Origin: a bacterium
Lineage (GTDB): Bacteria; UBA3054
Assembly: GCA_017538635.1 (NCBI GenBank)
Contig: JAFYIM010000391.1
Coordinates: 1 to 11,920, forward strand
DNA length: 11,920 nucleotides
Reading direction: 5' to 3'
Shown here: piece after piece, positions 4,385 to 11,920 of the stretch
How positions within the stretch are numbered: position 1 is the first letter of the stretch
How the letters are laid out: every line of letters begins with the position of its first letter
Position numbers and translations under genes: made by a program
The notes under the pieces: model-generated
Seen by the model: the letters and a program-made list of their open reading frames with translations, nothing else
Told to the model about the DNA's origin: nothing
Database searches by the model: none

Positions 4385-6502
4385 AAAAAACTATTCTTGA
4401 TCCCGCTTCTTTTAGGAGCGCTGACTGTTGCGGCCGATCCAGGGCCCATAAGGTTAAGAAAAGGCGTCGTCAATTCCTCAGCCGCTTCCATAGCGGCCAA
4501 AGGCAAGGCGTTTTGCGAATCGGACGCTGACGGCTGTTATCAATATCTGATCCAGCCCGAGAAGAATTTCACGAACAAAGAGCGCTCTGATTTAAAGGAA
4601 GCCGGTGTTGATATCATTGGCTTTGTTCCTCCCAACGCCTACATAGTTTTGGCAACGCCTGAAAACATAAGCGCTCTGGAAGAGAAATTTTCTTTGCTAT
4701 ACGTTGGCGAGTATTTGCCGGAATATAAGAACGGGCTGCCAGCAGAAACCATCTACGGCGTCTCTTCCGCCAAGACAGATGTCAAGCTTCTTGTTCGCCT
4801 GACTTCCATCGACCAGGCTCCATCTTTCGTTGCTTTCCTGAAAGAGCAGGGCGTGAATGATCCCGAGGTCCTGCACGATGTTCCCCCGGTTCTCAGGGTA
4901 GTAGGCGATCTCGGGCTTGTTGAGAAGCTTCTCCTGCGCTCCGACGTCATGAACGTGGAGGAGGAGCCTGAATACAAGATCATGAACGACGCCGCCCGAT
5001 CCTCTTCGATGATGAACGTCGCTGCGATGAACTCTCTTGGCTACACCGGGGAAGGCGTGACTGTCTGTGTGGCGGACACCGGTCTTGACAGCGGCAATCT
5101 GAACGATATTCATCCCGATTTCAAAAACAAAAACGTCACCGGCGTGGTCTCCAGCACCAATACGGGAAGAACGGACTGGGGCGACCTTAACGGGCACGGC
5201 ACCCACGTGGCTGGATCCGCCACCGGCACCGGAGCCTATTCCGGCGGACAGTATGCCGGCACCGCTCCGGACGCGAATCTGTATTTCATCTGCATAGGCG
5301 GCAGCAACAATTCCGTCTATCCTCCGGAACTTATCGATATAGAAAACGCCTACGCGAGCGGCGCCAGGGTGATGAACAACTCCTGGGGCGCTTATTCCAC
5401 CGCCATCTCCGGAGCTTACACCTCGAATTCGGAGTTCTATGACTACGTCTGTCATTCTTACCCCGACCTCACGATCCTTTTCGCGGCCGGCAACAACAAC
5501 AAGAAGATCGACACGACTGGCAATTGCACGCTGTCAACCGAGGCGGCCTGCAAGAACGTCATAACCGTGGGCGCTTCGGAAAACGAGCGCCCGGAATACA
5601 CGGCTACTTACGGACAACTATTCAACAATGTGGCTGCTCCCTTCAACACCGACCAGGCGGGAAGCCCCCAGAACGGCACGCAGCAGGGCATGGCCTTTTT
5701 CAGCAGCCGCGGCCCCGCGAAGGACGGCCGCGCCAAGCCGGACATCGTGGCGCCGGGAACGTTCATTTGGTCCACAGAATCGCTTTACGACAGTAACAAC
5801 AACGGCAACCGCAGCAGCTATTACACCACCATGTTCGGCACCTCCATGGCGACGCCGTTGACATCCGGCGCCGCGGCGGACGCCGTGCAGTTCCTCAAGG
5901 AAGAAGGCTTCAACGCTCCCTCTTCCTCTCTTGTGAAAGCGCTTCTTATAAACGGCACCAGGACCATGGGAACGGGGCAGTATGAAGACTACACGGAGAT
6001 CCCTGACGAGAGCCCGAACTGCGTCAACGGTTTCGGACACGTTAACCTTTCTGAAAGTTTTTCTCCCTCAAACGGCAATCTTTTCCTTTACGAGGGAAGC
6101 ATCAGCGACACCGACGATGAAAAGACTTACGTTTTCAGCAAAGCCGCCGCCGGACCAATTTCCGCCACGCTGGTCTGGAACGATCCTCCCGGTATCGTCG
6201 GCGCGGCACAGGCACTGGTGAACGACCTTGACATCGCCGTAAAGTGCGGAAATTACACTTACTACTGCGACGGCTCCCCGGATCACTGCGACTCGCTTAA
6301 TAATGTCGAACGTTTCCGCGAAAGCGAATTCCCGTCTGGCAACAACATAGAGGTAACAGTCAAAGGCTACAACGTCATGGATGGGCCTCAGACTTTTTCC
6401 CTCGTCGTTTCCGGAGTGGACGCAGCCGTGGCCCCGGAACCCGGTCTTTTTATCCTTTCGCTTTTCGCCTTAGCAATATATAAACTCATCAAAACAAAAT
6501 AA
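4382..6502 (+). CDS. PEP-CTERM subtilase, S8 family, KP-43 type (first of three paralogues)
   Basis: Predicted 706-aa extracellular serine endopeptidase. Order of parts: signal peptide (1-18, ending VAA before DPGPIRLR), propeptide-like region (about 40-205) with YQYLIQP, PPNAYIVLATP and NVEEEPEYKIMND, catalytic domain with D232 (VCVADTGLD), H272 (NGHGTHVAGS), oxyanion N371 (AAGNNN) and S488 (GTSMATP), then a beta domain (about 566-681) with LVNDLDIAV and GPQTFSLVVSG, as in the C-terminal barrel of KP-43 proteases. The tail at P685-E-P687 plus a hydrophobic helix and KTK fits a PEP-CTERM signal, so the protein is probably processed by an exosortase and kept at the surface. It is the most diverged of the three: it has FICIGG and GTSMATPLTSGAA where the other two have FICCG and GTSMSTPLTAGAC. 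The substrate is unknown. Confidence 0.9.
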   Translation: MKKLFLIPLLLGALTVAADPGPIRLRKGVVNSSAASIAAKGKAFCESDADGCYQYLIQPEKNFTNKERSDLKEAGVDIIGFVPPNAYIVLATPENISALEEKFSLLYVGEYLPEYKNGLPAETIYGVSSAKTDVKLLVRLTSIDQAPSFVAFLKEQGVNDPEVLHDVPPVLRVVGDLGLVEKLLLRSDVMNVEEEPEYKIMNDAARSSSMMNVAAMNSLGYTGEGVTVCVADTGLDSGNLNDIHPDFKNKNVTGVVSSTNTGRTDWGDLNGHGTHVAGSATGTGAYSGGQYAGTAPDANLYFICIGGSNNSVYPPELIDIENAYASGARVMNNSWGAYSTAISGAYTSNSEFYDYVCHSYPDLTILFAAGNNNKKIDTTGNCTLSTEAACKNVITVGASENERPEYTATYGQLFNNVAAPFNTDQAGSPQNGTQQGMAFFSSRGPAKDGRAKPDIVAPGTFIWSTESLYDSNNNGNRSSYYTTMFGTSMATPLTSGAAADAVQFLKEEGFNAPSSSLVKALLINGTRTMGTGQYEDYTEIPDESPNCVNGFGHVNLSESFSPSNGNLFLYEGSISDTDDEKTYVFSKAAAGPISATLVWNDPPGIVGAAQALVNDLDIAVKCGNYTYYCDGSPDHCDSLNNVERFRESEFPSGNNIEVTVKGYNVMDGPQTFSLVVSGVDAAVAPEPGLFILSLFALAIYKLIKTK

Positions 6503-6507
6503 ACGCA

Positions 6508-8586
6508 ATGAAAAAAACATTCACACTTTTGCTTTTGGCCGCCTCGATCAGCGTCTTCGCCGATCCGGGCCTCATTCGTCTCAGGGAAAACGTAATCGAT
6601 ACGAGCGCTCCGCAGACGCAGAGCGTCCTAACGCCCAAATGCCAATCCACGGCTTCCGGTAAGTATCAATACCTCATCCAGCCTGCAAAGAATTTCAGCA
6701 CGGAAGAGATGAAGATGATAGAAGATTCCGGAATAGTTTTCGTGGGGATCATCCCTCCCAACGCCTATCAGATTCTGGCCGGAGCCAATGAACTCGAGGC
6801 GCTGAAAGAACAGACCGAGCTTCTCTACGTCGGGGAATTTCTGCCGGAATACAAGACGACCGGCGCCTCCAGGATCGCCATGGCTGAAAAGAAGGAACCT
6901 TTTTCCGCGCTCATAGTCATTGCTTCAAAAGCGGAATATGAAGAGGTAGCCAAGCTGCTGCCCGGATGCAAAACGATCTGTGAAAATCCCATGATTCTTG
7001 AGGCCGAGGTGACGGAAGGCAAAATTTCTCAACTGACTAAGCTGAGCGCCGTCGTGAATGTCGAGGAAGCGTCAAAATTCACTATAAACAACGACGTATC
7101 CAAGACCACCAATCTTATGAACGTCGAGGATGTCAACCGCTCCGGTTATACCGGCAAGGGCGTGAAAGTCTGCGTTGCCGACACCGGACTTGACAGCGGA
7201 AATCCTGACGACATTCACCCTGATTTCCAGAACAAAGAAGTTACGGGCGTGATCTGCAGCGCCAATACAGGAAGGGATGACTGGAGCGACCTAAACGGCC
7301 ACGGCACGCACGTTTCCGGCTCCGTGCTTGGCACCGGGAGCTTCTACAGTCAATACGCCGGCATGGCTCCGGATGCTTCGCTCTACTTTATCTGCTGCGG
7401 AGATTCAGGAAATGGAATAGCTTTACCTGTAGAAAAAGACGTGAAAGGCGCCTACGACGCCGGCGCCCGCATCATGAGCAACTCTTGGGGCAACCACCGC
7501 AACGGTAATTACGACACGACCTCTGTCATGTGGGACGGCTTTGCCAGCAAATACCCCGATATGCTGATCCTTTTCTCCGCTGGCAACGATAATGAATCGA
7601 TCAATACGGAGAACAACTCTACTTTAAGCTCTACCGCATCATGCAAGAATGTCCTGACGGTGGCTGCCGCCGAAAGTTACCGCTCTGATTCCGGAACTTA
7701 CGGCGACCTTTTCGGTGCGAGAGAAGGTAGCGTCTTCTACAGAGACAGGGTTGCTTTTCCCTCAGACGGCAACAATCAGGGCATGGCAATGTTCTCCAGC
7801 AGGGGACCAACCACAGACGGCCGCGCCAAGCCGGATATCTGTGCTCCAGGCACTTTGATCGAGTCAACGGAATCGATTTTTGACAGTTACAATAAAGGCA
7901 ACCGCTCAAGATACTACACCCAAATGTCCGGCACCTCCATGTCCACCCCTCTGACGGCGGGAGCCTGCGCCGATATTCTGCAGTTCCTTATTGAAAACGG
8001 CGTCGAGAAGCCCAGTTCCGCTCTTGTAAAAGCCGTTCTTATCAACGGCGCCAGAACCATGGGCACCGGACAGTACAAGAATGTTGTCGAGATACCCGAT
8101 ATCAGCCCAAACTGTGTGAACGGTTTCGGACATGTCAATCTTAAGGAGAGCGTGGATCCTGAAAGCGGTGAGCTTTTCTTCTTTGAAGGAAGTCTCAAAA
8201 ACACGGGTGATGAAGCGACCTACACTTTTGAAAAAAGATGGAGCGGTCCTGCTAACTTTACTTTGTGCTGGACTGACGCCACCGGAAGCATATCGGCGCA
8301 GAAAGCCCTCGTCAACGATCTCGACCTGACCGTTACCGTTGACGAGACCACCTATCTTCCTAACGGCTTGGAAAGCGGCAGCGACAGCATTAACAATGTT
8401 GAAAAGTTCCACATGGATGTTTTCCCGACAGGGAATAATATTGAAGTGAAGATCAAAGGCGCCAATATCATGAAAGGCCCTCAGAAATTCGCCCTGGCTG
8501 TTTCCGGCATGGATGAGTTTATCCCAGAACCGTCCCTTGCTTTTGCATCTTTAATCTTCGTTCTTCTGCTAGCCAGAAAAAGATAA
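6508..8586 (+). CDS. PEP-CTERM subtilase, S8 family, KP-43 type (second paralogue)
   Basis: A 692-aa homologue of the preceding gene with the same layout. Signal peptide residues 1-18 (ending VFA before DPGLIRLRE); propeptide-like region about 35-195 with YQYLIQP, PPNAYQILAG and NVEEASKFTINND; triad D225 (VCVADTGLD), H265 (NGHGTHVSGS), S477 (GTSMSTP); oxyanion N360 (SAGNDN). The beta domain at about 554-670 has LVNDLDLTV and GPQKFALAVSG. The tail is P673-E-P675, a hydrophobic helix and ARKR, a typical PEP-CTERM arrangement. It begins 5 nt after the previous stop, but the upstream bases (AATAAACGCA) show no Shine-Dalgarno, so translation probably depends on coupling. Residues such as FICCG and TAGACADI are shared with the third copy and not with the first, which points to a later duplication between copies two and three. 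Confidence 0.9.
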   Translation: MKKTFTLLLLAASISVFADPGLIRLRENVIDTSAPQTQSVLTPKCQSTASGKYQYLIQPAKNFSTEEMKMIEDSGIVFVGIIPPNAYQILAGANELEALKEQTELLYVGEFLPEYKTTGASRIAMAEKKEPFSALIVIASKAEYEEVAKLLPGCKTICENPMILEAEVTEGKISQLTKLSAVVNVEEASKFTINNDVSKTTNLMNVEDVNRSGYTGKGVKVCVADTGLDSGNPDDIHPDFQNKEVTGVICSANTGRDDWSDLNGHGTHVSGSVLGTGSFYSQYAGMAPDASLYFICCGDSGNGIALPVEKDVKGAYDAGARIMSNSWGNHRNGNYDTTSVMWDGFASKYPDMLILFSAGNDNESINTENNSTLSSTASCKNVLTVAAAESYRSDSGTYGDLFGAREGSVFYRDRVAFPSDGNNQGMAMFSSRGPTTDGRAKPDICAPGTLIESTESIFDSYNKGNRSRYYTQMSGTSMSTPLTAGACADILQFLIENGVEKPSSALVKAVLINGARTMGTGQYKNVVEIPDISPNCVNGFGHVNLKESVDPESGELFFFEGSLKNTGDEATYTFEKRWSGPANFTLCWTDATGSISAQKALVNDLDLTVTVDETTYLPNGLESGSDSINNVEKFHMDVFPTGNNIEVKIKGANIMKGPQKFALAVSGMDEFIPEPSLAFASLIFVLLLARKR

Positions 8587-8593
8587 TAAAAAT

Positions 8594-10690
8594 ATGAAGA
8601 AAACGTTCCTTCTCCTGCTTCCTTTGATCTCAATCGCTGTTTTAGCTGATCCCGGCCTGATCAGGCTGAGAGAGGCTGTAATCGATCCGGAGTCAGCCGC
8701 AGTGTCGGCGGTTTCCGAACCGCAGTGCGCTCCAACTTCCGGAGGAAAATTCCAGTACATTCTGCAGCCCGCTAAAAATTTCGATGATGACGAGATCAAA
8801 GTCGTAGAATCCCTCGGCGTCGAGATCGTTGGTTATTTCCCACCCAATGCCTATCACATACTGGCTTCCAAGGAAGAGCTTGACGACCTTAAAGCGCAGT
8901 TTGAGATCCTCTATGCCGGCGAGTACGTACCAGTATTTAAGACCACTTGCGCCTTTGCCCAAACGATGTCTGGGAAAGGTTCTTCTTTTACGGCGCTCAT
9001 TATTCTGACTTCCAGCTCAGCCTACGGGGAAGTGGAAAAGTTTCTGAAAGAGAACGGTTCCTCTAAATGCGAGCTAATAAGCGAGACCGCCGCATTAGTA
9101 AGAGCGGAAATCACCGGCGATCTCGTTCCGAAACTCTCCAAGTTAAGCGCTGTCGTGAACGTCGAGGAAGAACCAGTCTTTACGATAGACAACGACGTCG
9201 CCAGAACCTCCGCGCTCATGAACGTCGCGGCGGTCAACTCCGTGGGATATACGGGAAAAGGAGTGACTGTCTGCGTTGCCGACACCGGGTTTGACAGCGG
9301 CGACCCCCAAACCATCCATCTGGACTTCAGGGGGAAAAAGATCACCGGCGTTGTCTGCAGCTATAACACTAGCAGGACTGAGTGGAGCGACCTGAACGGA
9401 CACGGGACGCATTGCGCCGGCTCGGTCTTGGGCAACGGAGCGGTGGGGGAAGGCGTGATCGGCATGGCCCCTGAAGCCGACATTTACTTCATCTGCTGCG
9501 GCGGAGCCGGCAACGGAATAGCGGCCCCCGATGAGTCGGATGTCAAGCTAGCTTACCAGGCCGGTGCCCGCATTATGAGCAATTCCTACGGAGCCGGCGC
9601 CGACGGCGAGTACAACACCAGCGCCCGCACCTGGGACCAGATCTGCAAAAAATATCCGGATTACCTGGTGCTTTTCTCCGCCGGCAACAACAACAAAGAC
9701 ATCATAACGGAGGACAACTGCACCATCGGTTCGGCTGCCATATCAAAGAACATCATCACGGTCGGCGCCTCCGAAAATTATCGCCCGGACGTGGAGACGA
9801 CTTACTCTATTTTCGGCGCACAGCCCGGCAGCATCTTCTACGACGACAAAATAGCTTACCCAGCCAACGGTGTCCAGCAGGGGATGATGATGAACTCCAG
9901 CAGGGGTCCTGCCAAAGACGGTCGCATCAAGCCCGACGTCTGCGCTCCAGGCACCCAGGTAAAGTCCACGGAATCGCTTTATGACTCCAAGAACAACGGG
10001 ACAAGGTTGAGCTACTACACCCACATGTCCGGCACTTCCATGTCCACGCCTCTTACGGCCGGCGCCTGCGCCGACATAAGGCAGTATCTTATGGAGAACG
10101 GTTATGAGAGCCCTTCCTCCGCGCTCATCAGGGCTGTCCTCGTCAACGGCTGCAGATCGATGGGCTTCGGGCAGTACAGCAACAATAGCGAGATCCCCAA
10201 CAAGACTCCCAACTGCGTTAACGGTTTCGGGCACGTCAATCTCTTCGAGAGCATTCGTCCCAGTTCAGGACAGCTCTTTACTTTCGAAGGAAGCCTGAAA
10301 AACACGGGCGACGAGGTGTCGTTCACTTTCGCCAACACCACTACCAATACTCTGAACGTTTCTCTCTGCTGGACTGACCTTGCCGGCAGCGTAGGGGCCG
10401 CAGTATCGCTTATAAACGACCTTGATCTTGTGGTTGCCGACGGCGAGAACACATATCTTCCCAATTCCCTTAGATCCGGCACCGACACCTTGAACAACAC
10501 CGAAAAAGTCCATGTTGACGCCCTGCCTCCCGGAGACAATATCGAAGTGATCGTCAAAGCCGGCAACCTCATGCGTCCGAACCAGGCTTTCGCTCTGGCT
10601 GTTTCCGGTGTTGACGAACTGGTGCCGGAACCATCTCTTGCTTTTGCTGCGCTTTTAATCGCCCTCGTTTTGGGCAGAAAAACCAAATAA
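8594..10690 (+). CDS. PEP-CTERM subtilase, S8 family, KP-43 type (third paralogue)
   Basis: A 698-aa homologue with intact parts. Signal peptide 1-19 (ending VLA before DPGLIRLRE); propeptide-like region about 38-200 with FQYILQP, PPNAYHILAS and NVEEEPVFTIDND; triad D230 (VCVADTGFD), H270 (NGHGTHCAGS), S482 (GTSMSTP); oxyanion N365 (SAGNNN). The Cys after the second His of HGTHC also occurs in proteinase K-type enzymes. The beta domain at about 559-675 has LINDLDLVV and AFALAVSG. The tail P678-E-P680, hydrophobic helix and GRKTK fit PEP-CTERM sorting. The gene starts 7 nt after a tandem TAATAA stop of copy two, with AATAAAAAT before the ATG and no Shine-Dalgarno. It is closest to copy two at residue level. 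Redundancy with the other copies or a shifted cleavage preference are both possible. Confidence 0.9.
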   Translation: MKKTFLLLLPLISIAVLADPGLIRLREAVIDPESAAVSAVSEPQCAPTSGGKFQYILQPAKNFDDDEIKVVESLGVEIVGYFPPNAYHILASKEELDDLKAQFEILYAGEYVPVFKTTCAFAQTMSGKGSSFTALIILTSSSAYGEVEKFLKENGSSKCELISETAALVRAEITGDLVPKLSKLSAVVNVEEEPVFTIDNDVARTSALMNVAAVNSVGYTGKGVTVCVADTGFDSGDPQTIHLDFRGKKITGVVCSYNTSRTEWSDLNGHGTHCAGSVLGNGAVGEGVIGMAPEADIYFICCGGAGNGIAAPDESDVKLAYQAGARIMSNSYGAGADGEYNTSARTWDQICKKYPDYLVLFSAGNNNKDIITEDNCTIGSAAISKNIITVGASENYRPDVETTYSIFGAQPGSIFYDDKIAYPANGVQQGMMMNSSRGPAKDGRIKPDVCAPGTQVKSTESLYDSKNNGTRLSYYTHMSGTSMSTPLTAGACADIRQYLMENGYESPSSALIRAVLVNGCRSMGFGQYSNNSEIPNKTPNCVNGFGHVNLFESIRPSSGQLFTFEGSLKNTGDEVSFTFANTTTNTLNVSLCWTDLAGSVGAAVSLINDLDLVVADGENTYLPNSLRSGTDTLNNTEKVHVDALPPGDNIEVIVKAGNLMRPNQAFALAVSGVDELVPEPSLAFAALLIALVLGRKTK

Positions 10691-10694
10691 AAAT

Positions 10695-11810
10695 ATGAAA
10701 AAACTATTTTTCCTTTTTCTTATCAGCGGACTGGTTCTGGCCGACGCCGTCGATCCGGAATTCAAAGTCAAGAATGTCAAGAAAGACAGCATGGATCTTA
10801 AGCTTATCGAGAACACTCTGAGCCAGCTGGACGATCCTTTTGTGAAGGAACCTTCCAACGCCAACGAAAGCGAGATTGATCAGCTGATCAGCAGCATGAT
10901 AGGCGACACTGAGGAAAAGCAGGACAAGATCCCAGGGCTGCCTTTCTCCGGGCCGGGACTCTTGACCGGCAAAGTCGTGAACCACAAAGGCGAGCCGATG
11001 GCGAACGTCCAGACCCGTTTCTTCCGCGCCGAGGACAGCGAGGATCTAAGGACCATGCTGACGACCAGGAAAGGCACTTACGCCTACTATATCACATCCT
11101 CCAACTATTACACCTTGACAGCCCACTACAAGAACCAGTTCTTCTTTACCAACCTCGTTTTGACGCCCGGCAACCGCTACGACGTCAACATCCGCTTCGT
11201 GATGCCGATGACCGTTTACGGCAAGCTTACCGTGGACGGCGAAGACGCGCAGCGCGGCGTGTTTTTGCGGCTCATGAACCAGGAGGGCGCCCAGGCCGGC
11301 GGTTTGGTCGTCACCAACGGTCTTTTCTGCATCAGGGACATCACGCCAGGCCGCTACACGATGGTCCTGGAACGCCGCAAGCGTTTCATCGACGAAAGGA
11401 TCAACGAGGGACGCTTCTACTATTTCCCGATCACGCTGACCAATGAAGGCGTGAGGATAAGCGTGGACCGCGATCGCCGCGATCTCTTCGGCTACGTACT
11501 GATGGACGGCAATCCTTTGCGACACCTGGACGCCAGAGTTATCTTAAGGGACGCCCGCTCTAACGGCATGCTCATTCACATGGAAGCCGACACCTACAGT
11601 AAGGAAGGCTTCTACATCTTCAAGCACGTGCAGCCCGGCGTCTATTACCTCGAAGCTCTGCACGGCGACAAGCGGCTCAGATCACAGCGTTCCATGGTCA
11701 CCGTCAAGCCGAAGCAGAAAAAGGTCAAGACCTTCCTGAACCTCGTCTCCGATCCCAACAAGGAAAAGCGCGAGATGGAACAGCTGAAGCGCCAGTTCAC
11801 AGAGGACTAA
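10695..11810 (+). CDS. Secreted protein with carboxypeptidase-regulatory-like beta-sandwich repeats
   Basis: A 371-aa exported protein of unknown role. The signal peptide (about 1-17, MKKLFFLFLISGLVLADA) resembles those of the three proteases. Residues 20-88 are polar and acidic, probably a flexible linker. Three successive beta-sandwich-like segments follow: about 92-172 (LLTGKVVNHKGEPMANV, as in CarboxypepD_reg domains), about 175-262 (MTVYGKLTVDGEDAQRGV to ITPGRYTMVLERR) and about 264-350 (LFGYVLMDGNPLRHLDARV to VQPGVYYLEALHG). The GK/GY...DG-x-P entry and the PGxY exit strand repeat in each. The C-terminus is charged (about 350-371). No catalytic motif and no PEP-CTERM tail is seen. It starts 4 nt after the third protease with AATAAAAAT before the ATG, so it is cotranscribed. 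Such domains often act as binding or stabilising modules; a matrix or substrate-binding role is inferred only. Confidence 0.7.
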   Translation: MKKLFFLFLISGLVLADAVDPEFKVKNVKKDSMDLKLIENTLSQLDDPFVKEPSNANESEIDQLISSMIGDTEEKQDKIPGLPFSGPGLLTGKVVNHKGEPMANVQTRFFRAEDSEDLRTMLTTRKGTYAYYITSSNYYTLTAHYKNQFFFTNLVLTPGNRYDVNIRFVMPMTVYGKLTVDGEDAQRGVFLRLMNQEGAQAGGLVVTNGLFCIRDITPGRYTMVLERRKRFIDERINEGRFYYFPITLTNEGVRISVDRDRRDLFGYVLMDGNPLRHLDARVILRDARSNGMLIHMEADTYSKEGFYIFKHVQPGVYYLEALHGDKRLRSQRSMVTVKPKQKKVKTFLNLVSDPNKEKREMEQLKRQFTED

Positions 11811-11812
11811 CT

Positions 11813-11920
11813 TTGTCAGACGAAAACAAATTAGAGGAAGTGGAAGTCTTCCGCCATTCCCGCCGCCGCAGCCGCTACCACGCCTGCAAGAGCGAGCGCA
11901 AGGAAAGGATAAGATTGGAG
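11813..11920 (+). CDS. Start of an unidentified gene, cut by the window edge
   Basis: A TTG at 11813 opens a frame that stays open for 36 codons to the window end. AGAGGA (11801-11806), inside the last codons of the upstream gene, stands 6 nt before it, a good Shine-Dalgarno. The start lies 2 nt after the upstream stop, so it would be the next gene of the operon. The predicted N-terminus (MSDENKLEEVEVF, then RHSRRRSRYHACKSERKERIRLE) is acidic then strongly basic, with no signal peptide, which suggests a cytoplasmic or inside-out membrane protein. I do not recognise it. Codon third positions are rich in G/C as in its neighbours, which supports coding; one other frame is open too. Confidence 0.5.
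   Translation, partial: MSDENKLEEVEVFRHSRRRSRYHACKSERKERIRLE

Noticed and set aside
4697..5455. 252-codon open frame opposite the first protease
   Set aside because: Antisense shadow of the subtilase domain; low-complexity Gly/Val/Arg-rich product with no family features. Similar frames lie opposite the other two proteases.
4382..10690. CRISPR or insertion-sequence origin of the repeated blocks
   Set aside because: The repeats are three full-length paralogous genes; no short regular repeats, inverted termini or transposase are present.

Overview
The window looks like a chromosomal segment from a bacterium of the PVC group, most likely Lentisphaerota or a related lineage; this is an inference. 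It rests on a normal division-and-wall (dcw) cluster start, base composition of roughly 50% G+C, and a neighbouring operon of secreted subtilases with PEP-CTERM sorting tails next to a heparinase II/III-type protein. No mobile element, CRISPR array, tRNA or rRNA was seen.

Left part (1-2004, minus strand): the conserved order mraZ, rsmH, ftsL, ftsI, read right to left. The genes are tightly packed: a 6-nt gap, an 8-nt overlap and an 18-nt gap. ftsI runs off the left edge after 74 codons. The ftsL start is set at 647 by a good Shine-Dalgarno, not at the upstream TTG.

Middle (2005-2399): the only gene-free stretch, a divergent control region. On the minus strand it holds a near-consensus sigma-70 promoter for mraZ (TTGACT, 18 bp, TATAAT) whose spacer carries GTGGG repeats at 10-bp pitch, like MraZ operator boxes. 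It also holds a G/C hairpin, an 11-bp direct repeat, two tandem DnaA-box-like sequences, and on the plus strand a second 10-bp array (AAAGTGG units) facing the divergent operon.

Right part (2400-11920, plus strand): a probable operon of secreted proteins. First comes a heparinase II/III-like protein, then three tandem paralogous KP-43-type S8 subtilases (706, 692 and 698 aa), each with signal peptide, propeptide, intact Asp/His/Ser triad, C-terminal beta domain and PEP-CTERM tail. A secreted protein of about three carboxypeptidase-regulatory-like beta-sandwich repeats follows, then the first 36 codons of an unidentified TTG-start gene. Gaps are 2-7 nt. The gene set suggests extracellular attack on protein and acidic polysaccharide such as glycoprotein or proteoglycan; the substrate is not shown by the sequence.

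The most interesting points are the MraZ-like arrays on both sides of the divergent region, which raise the possibility that a division-cluster regulator also touches a secreted-hydrolase operon, and the triplicated, cell-surface-sorted protease set.
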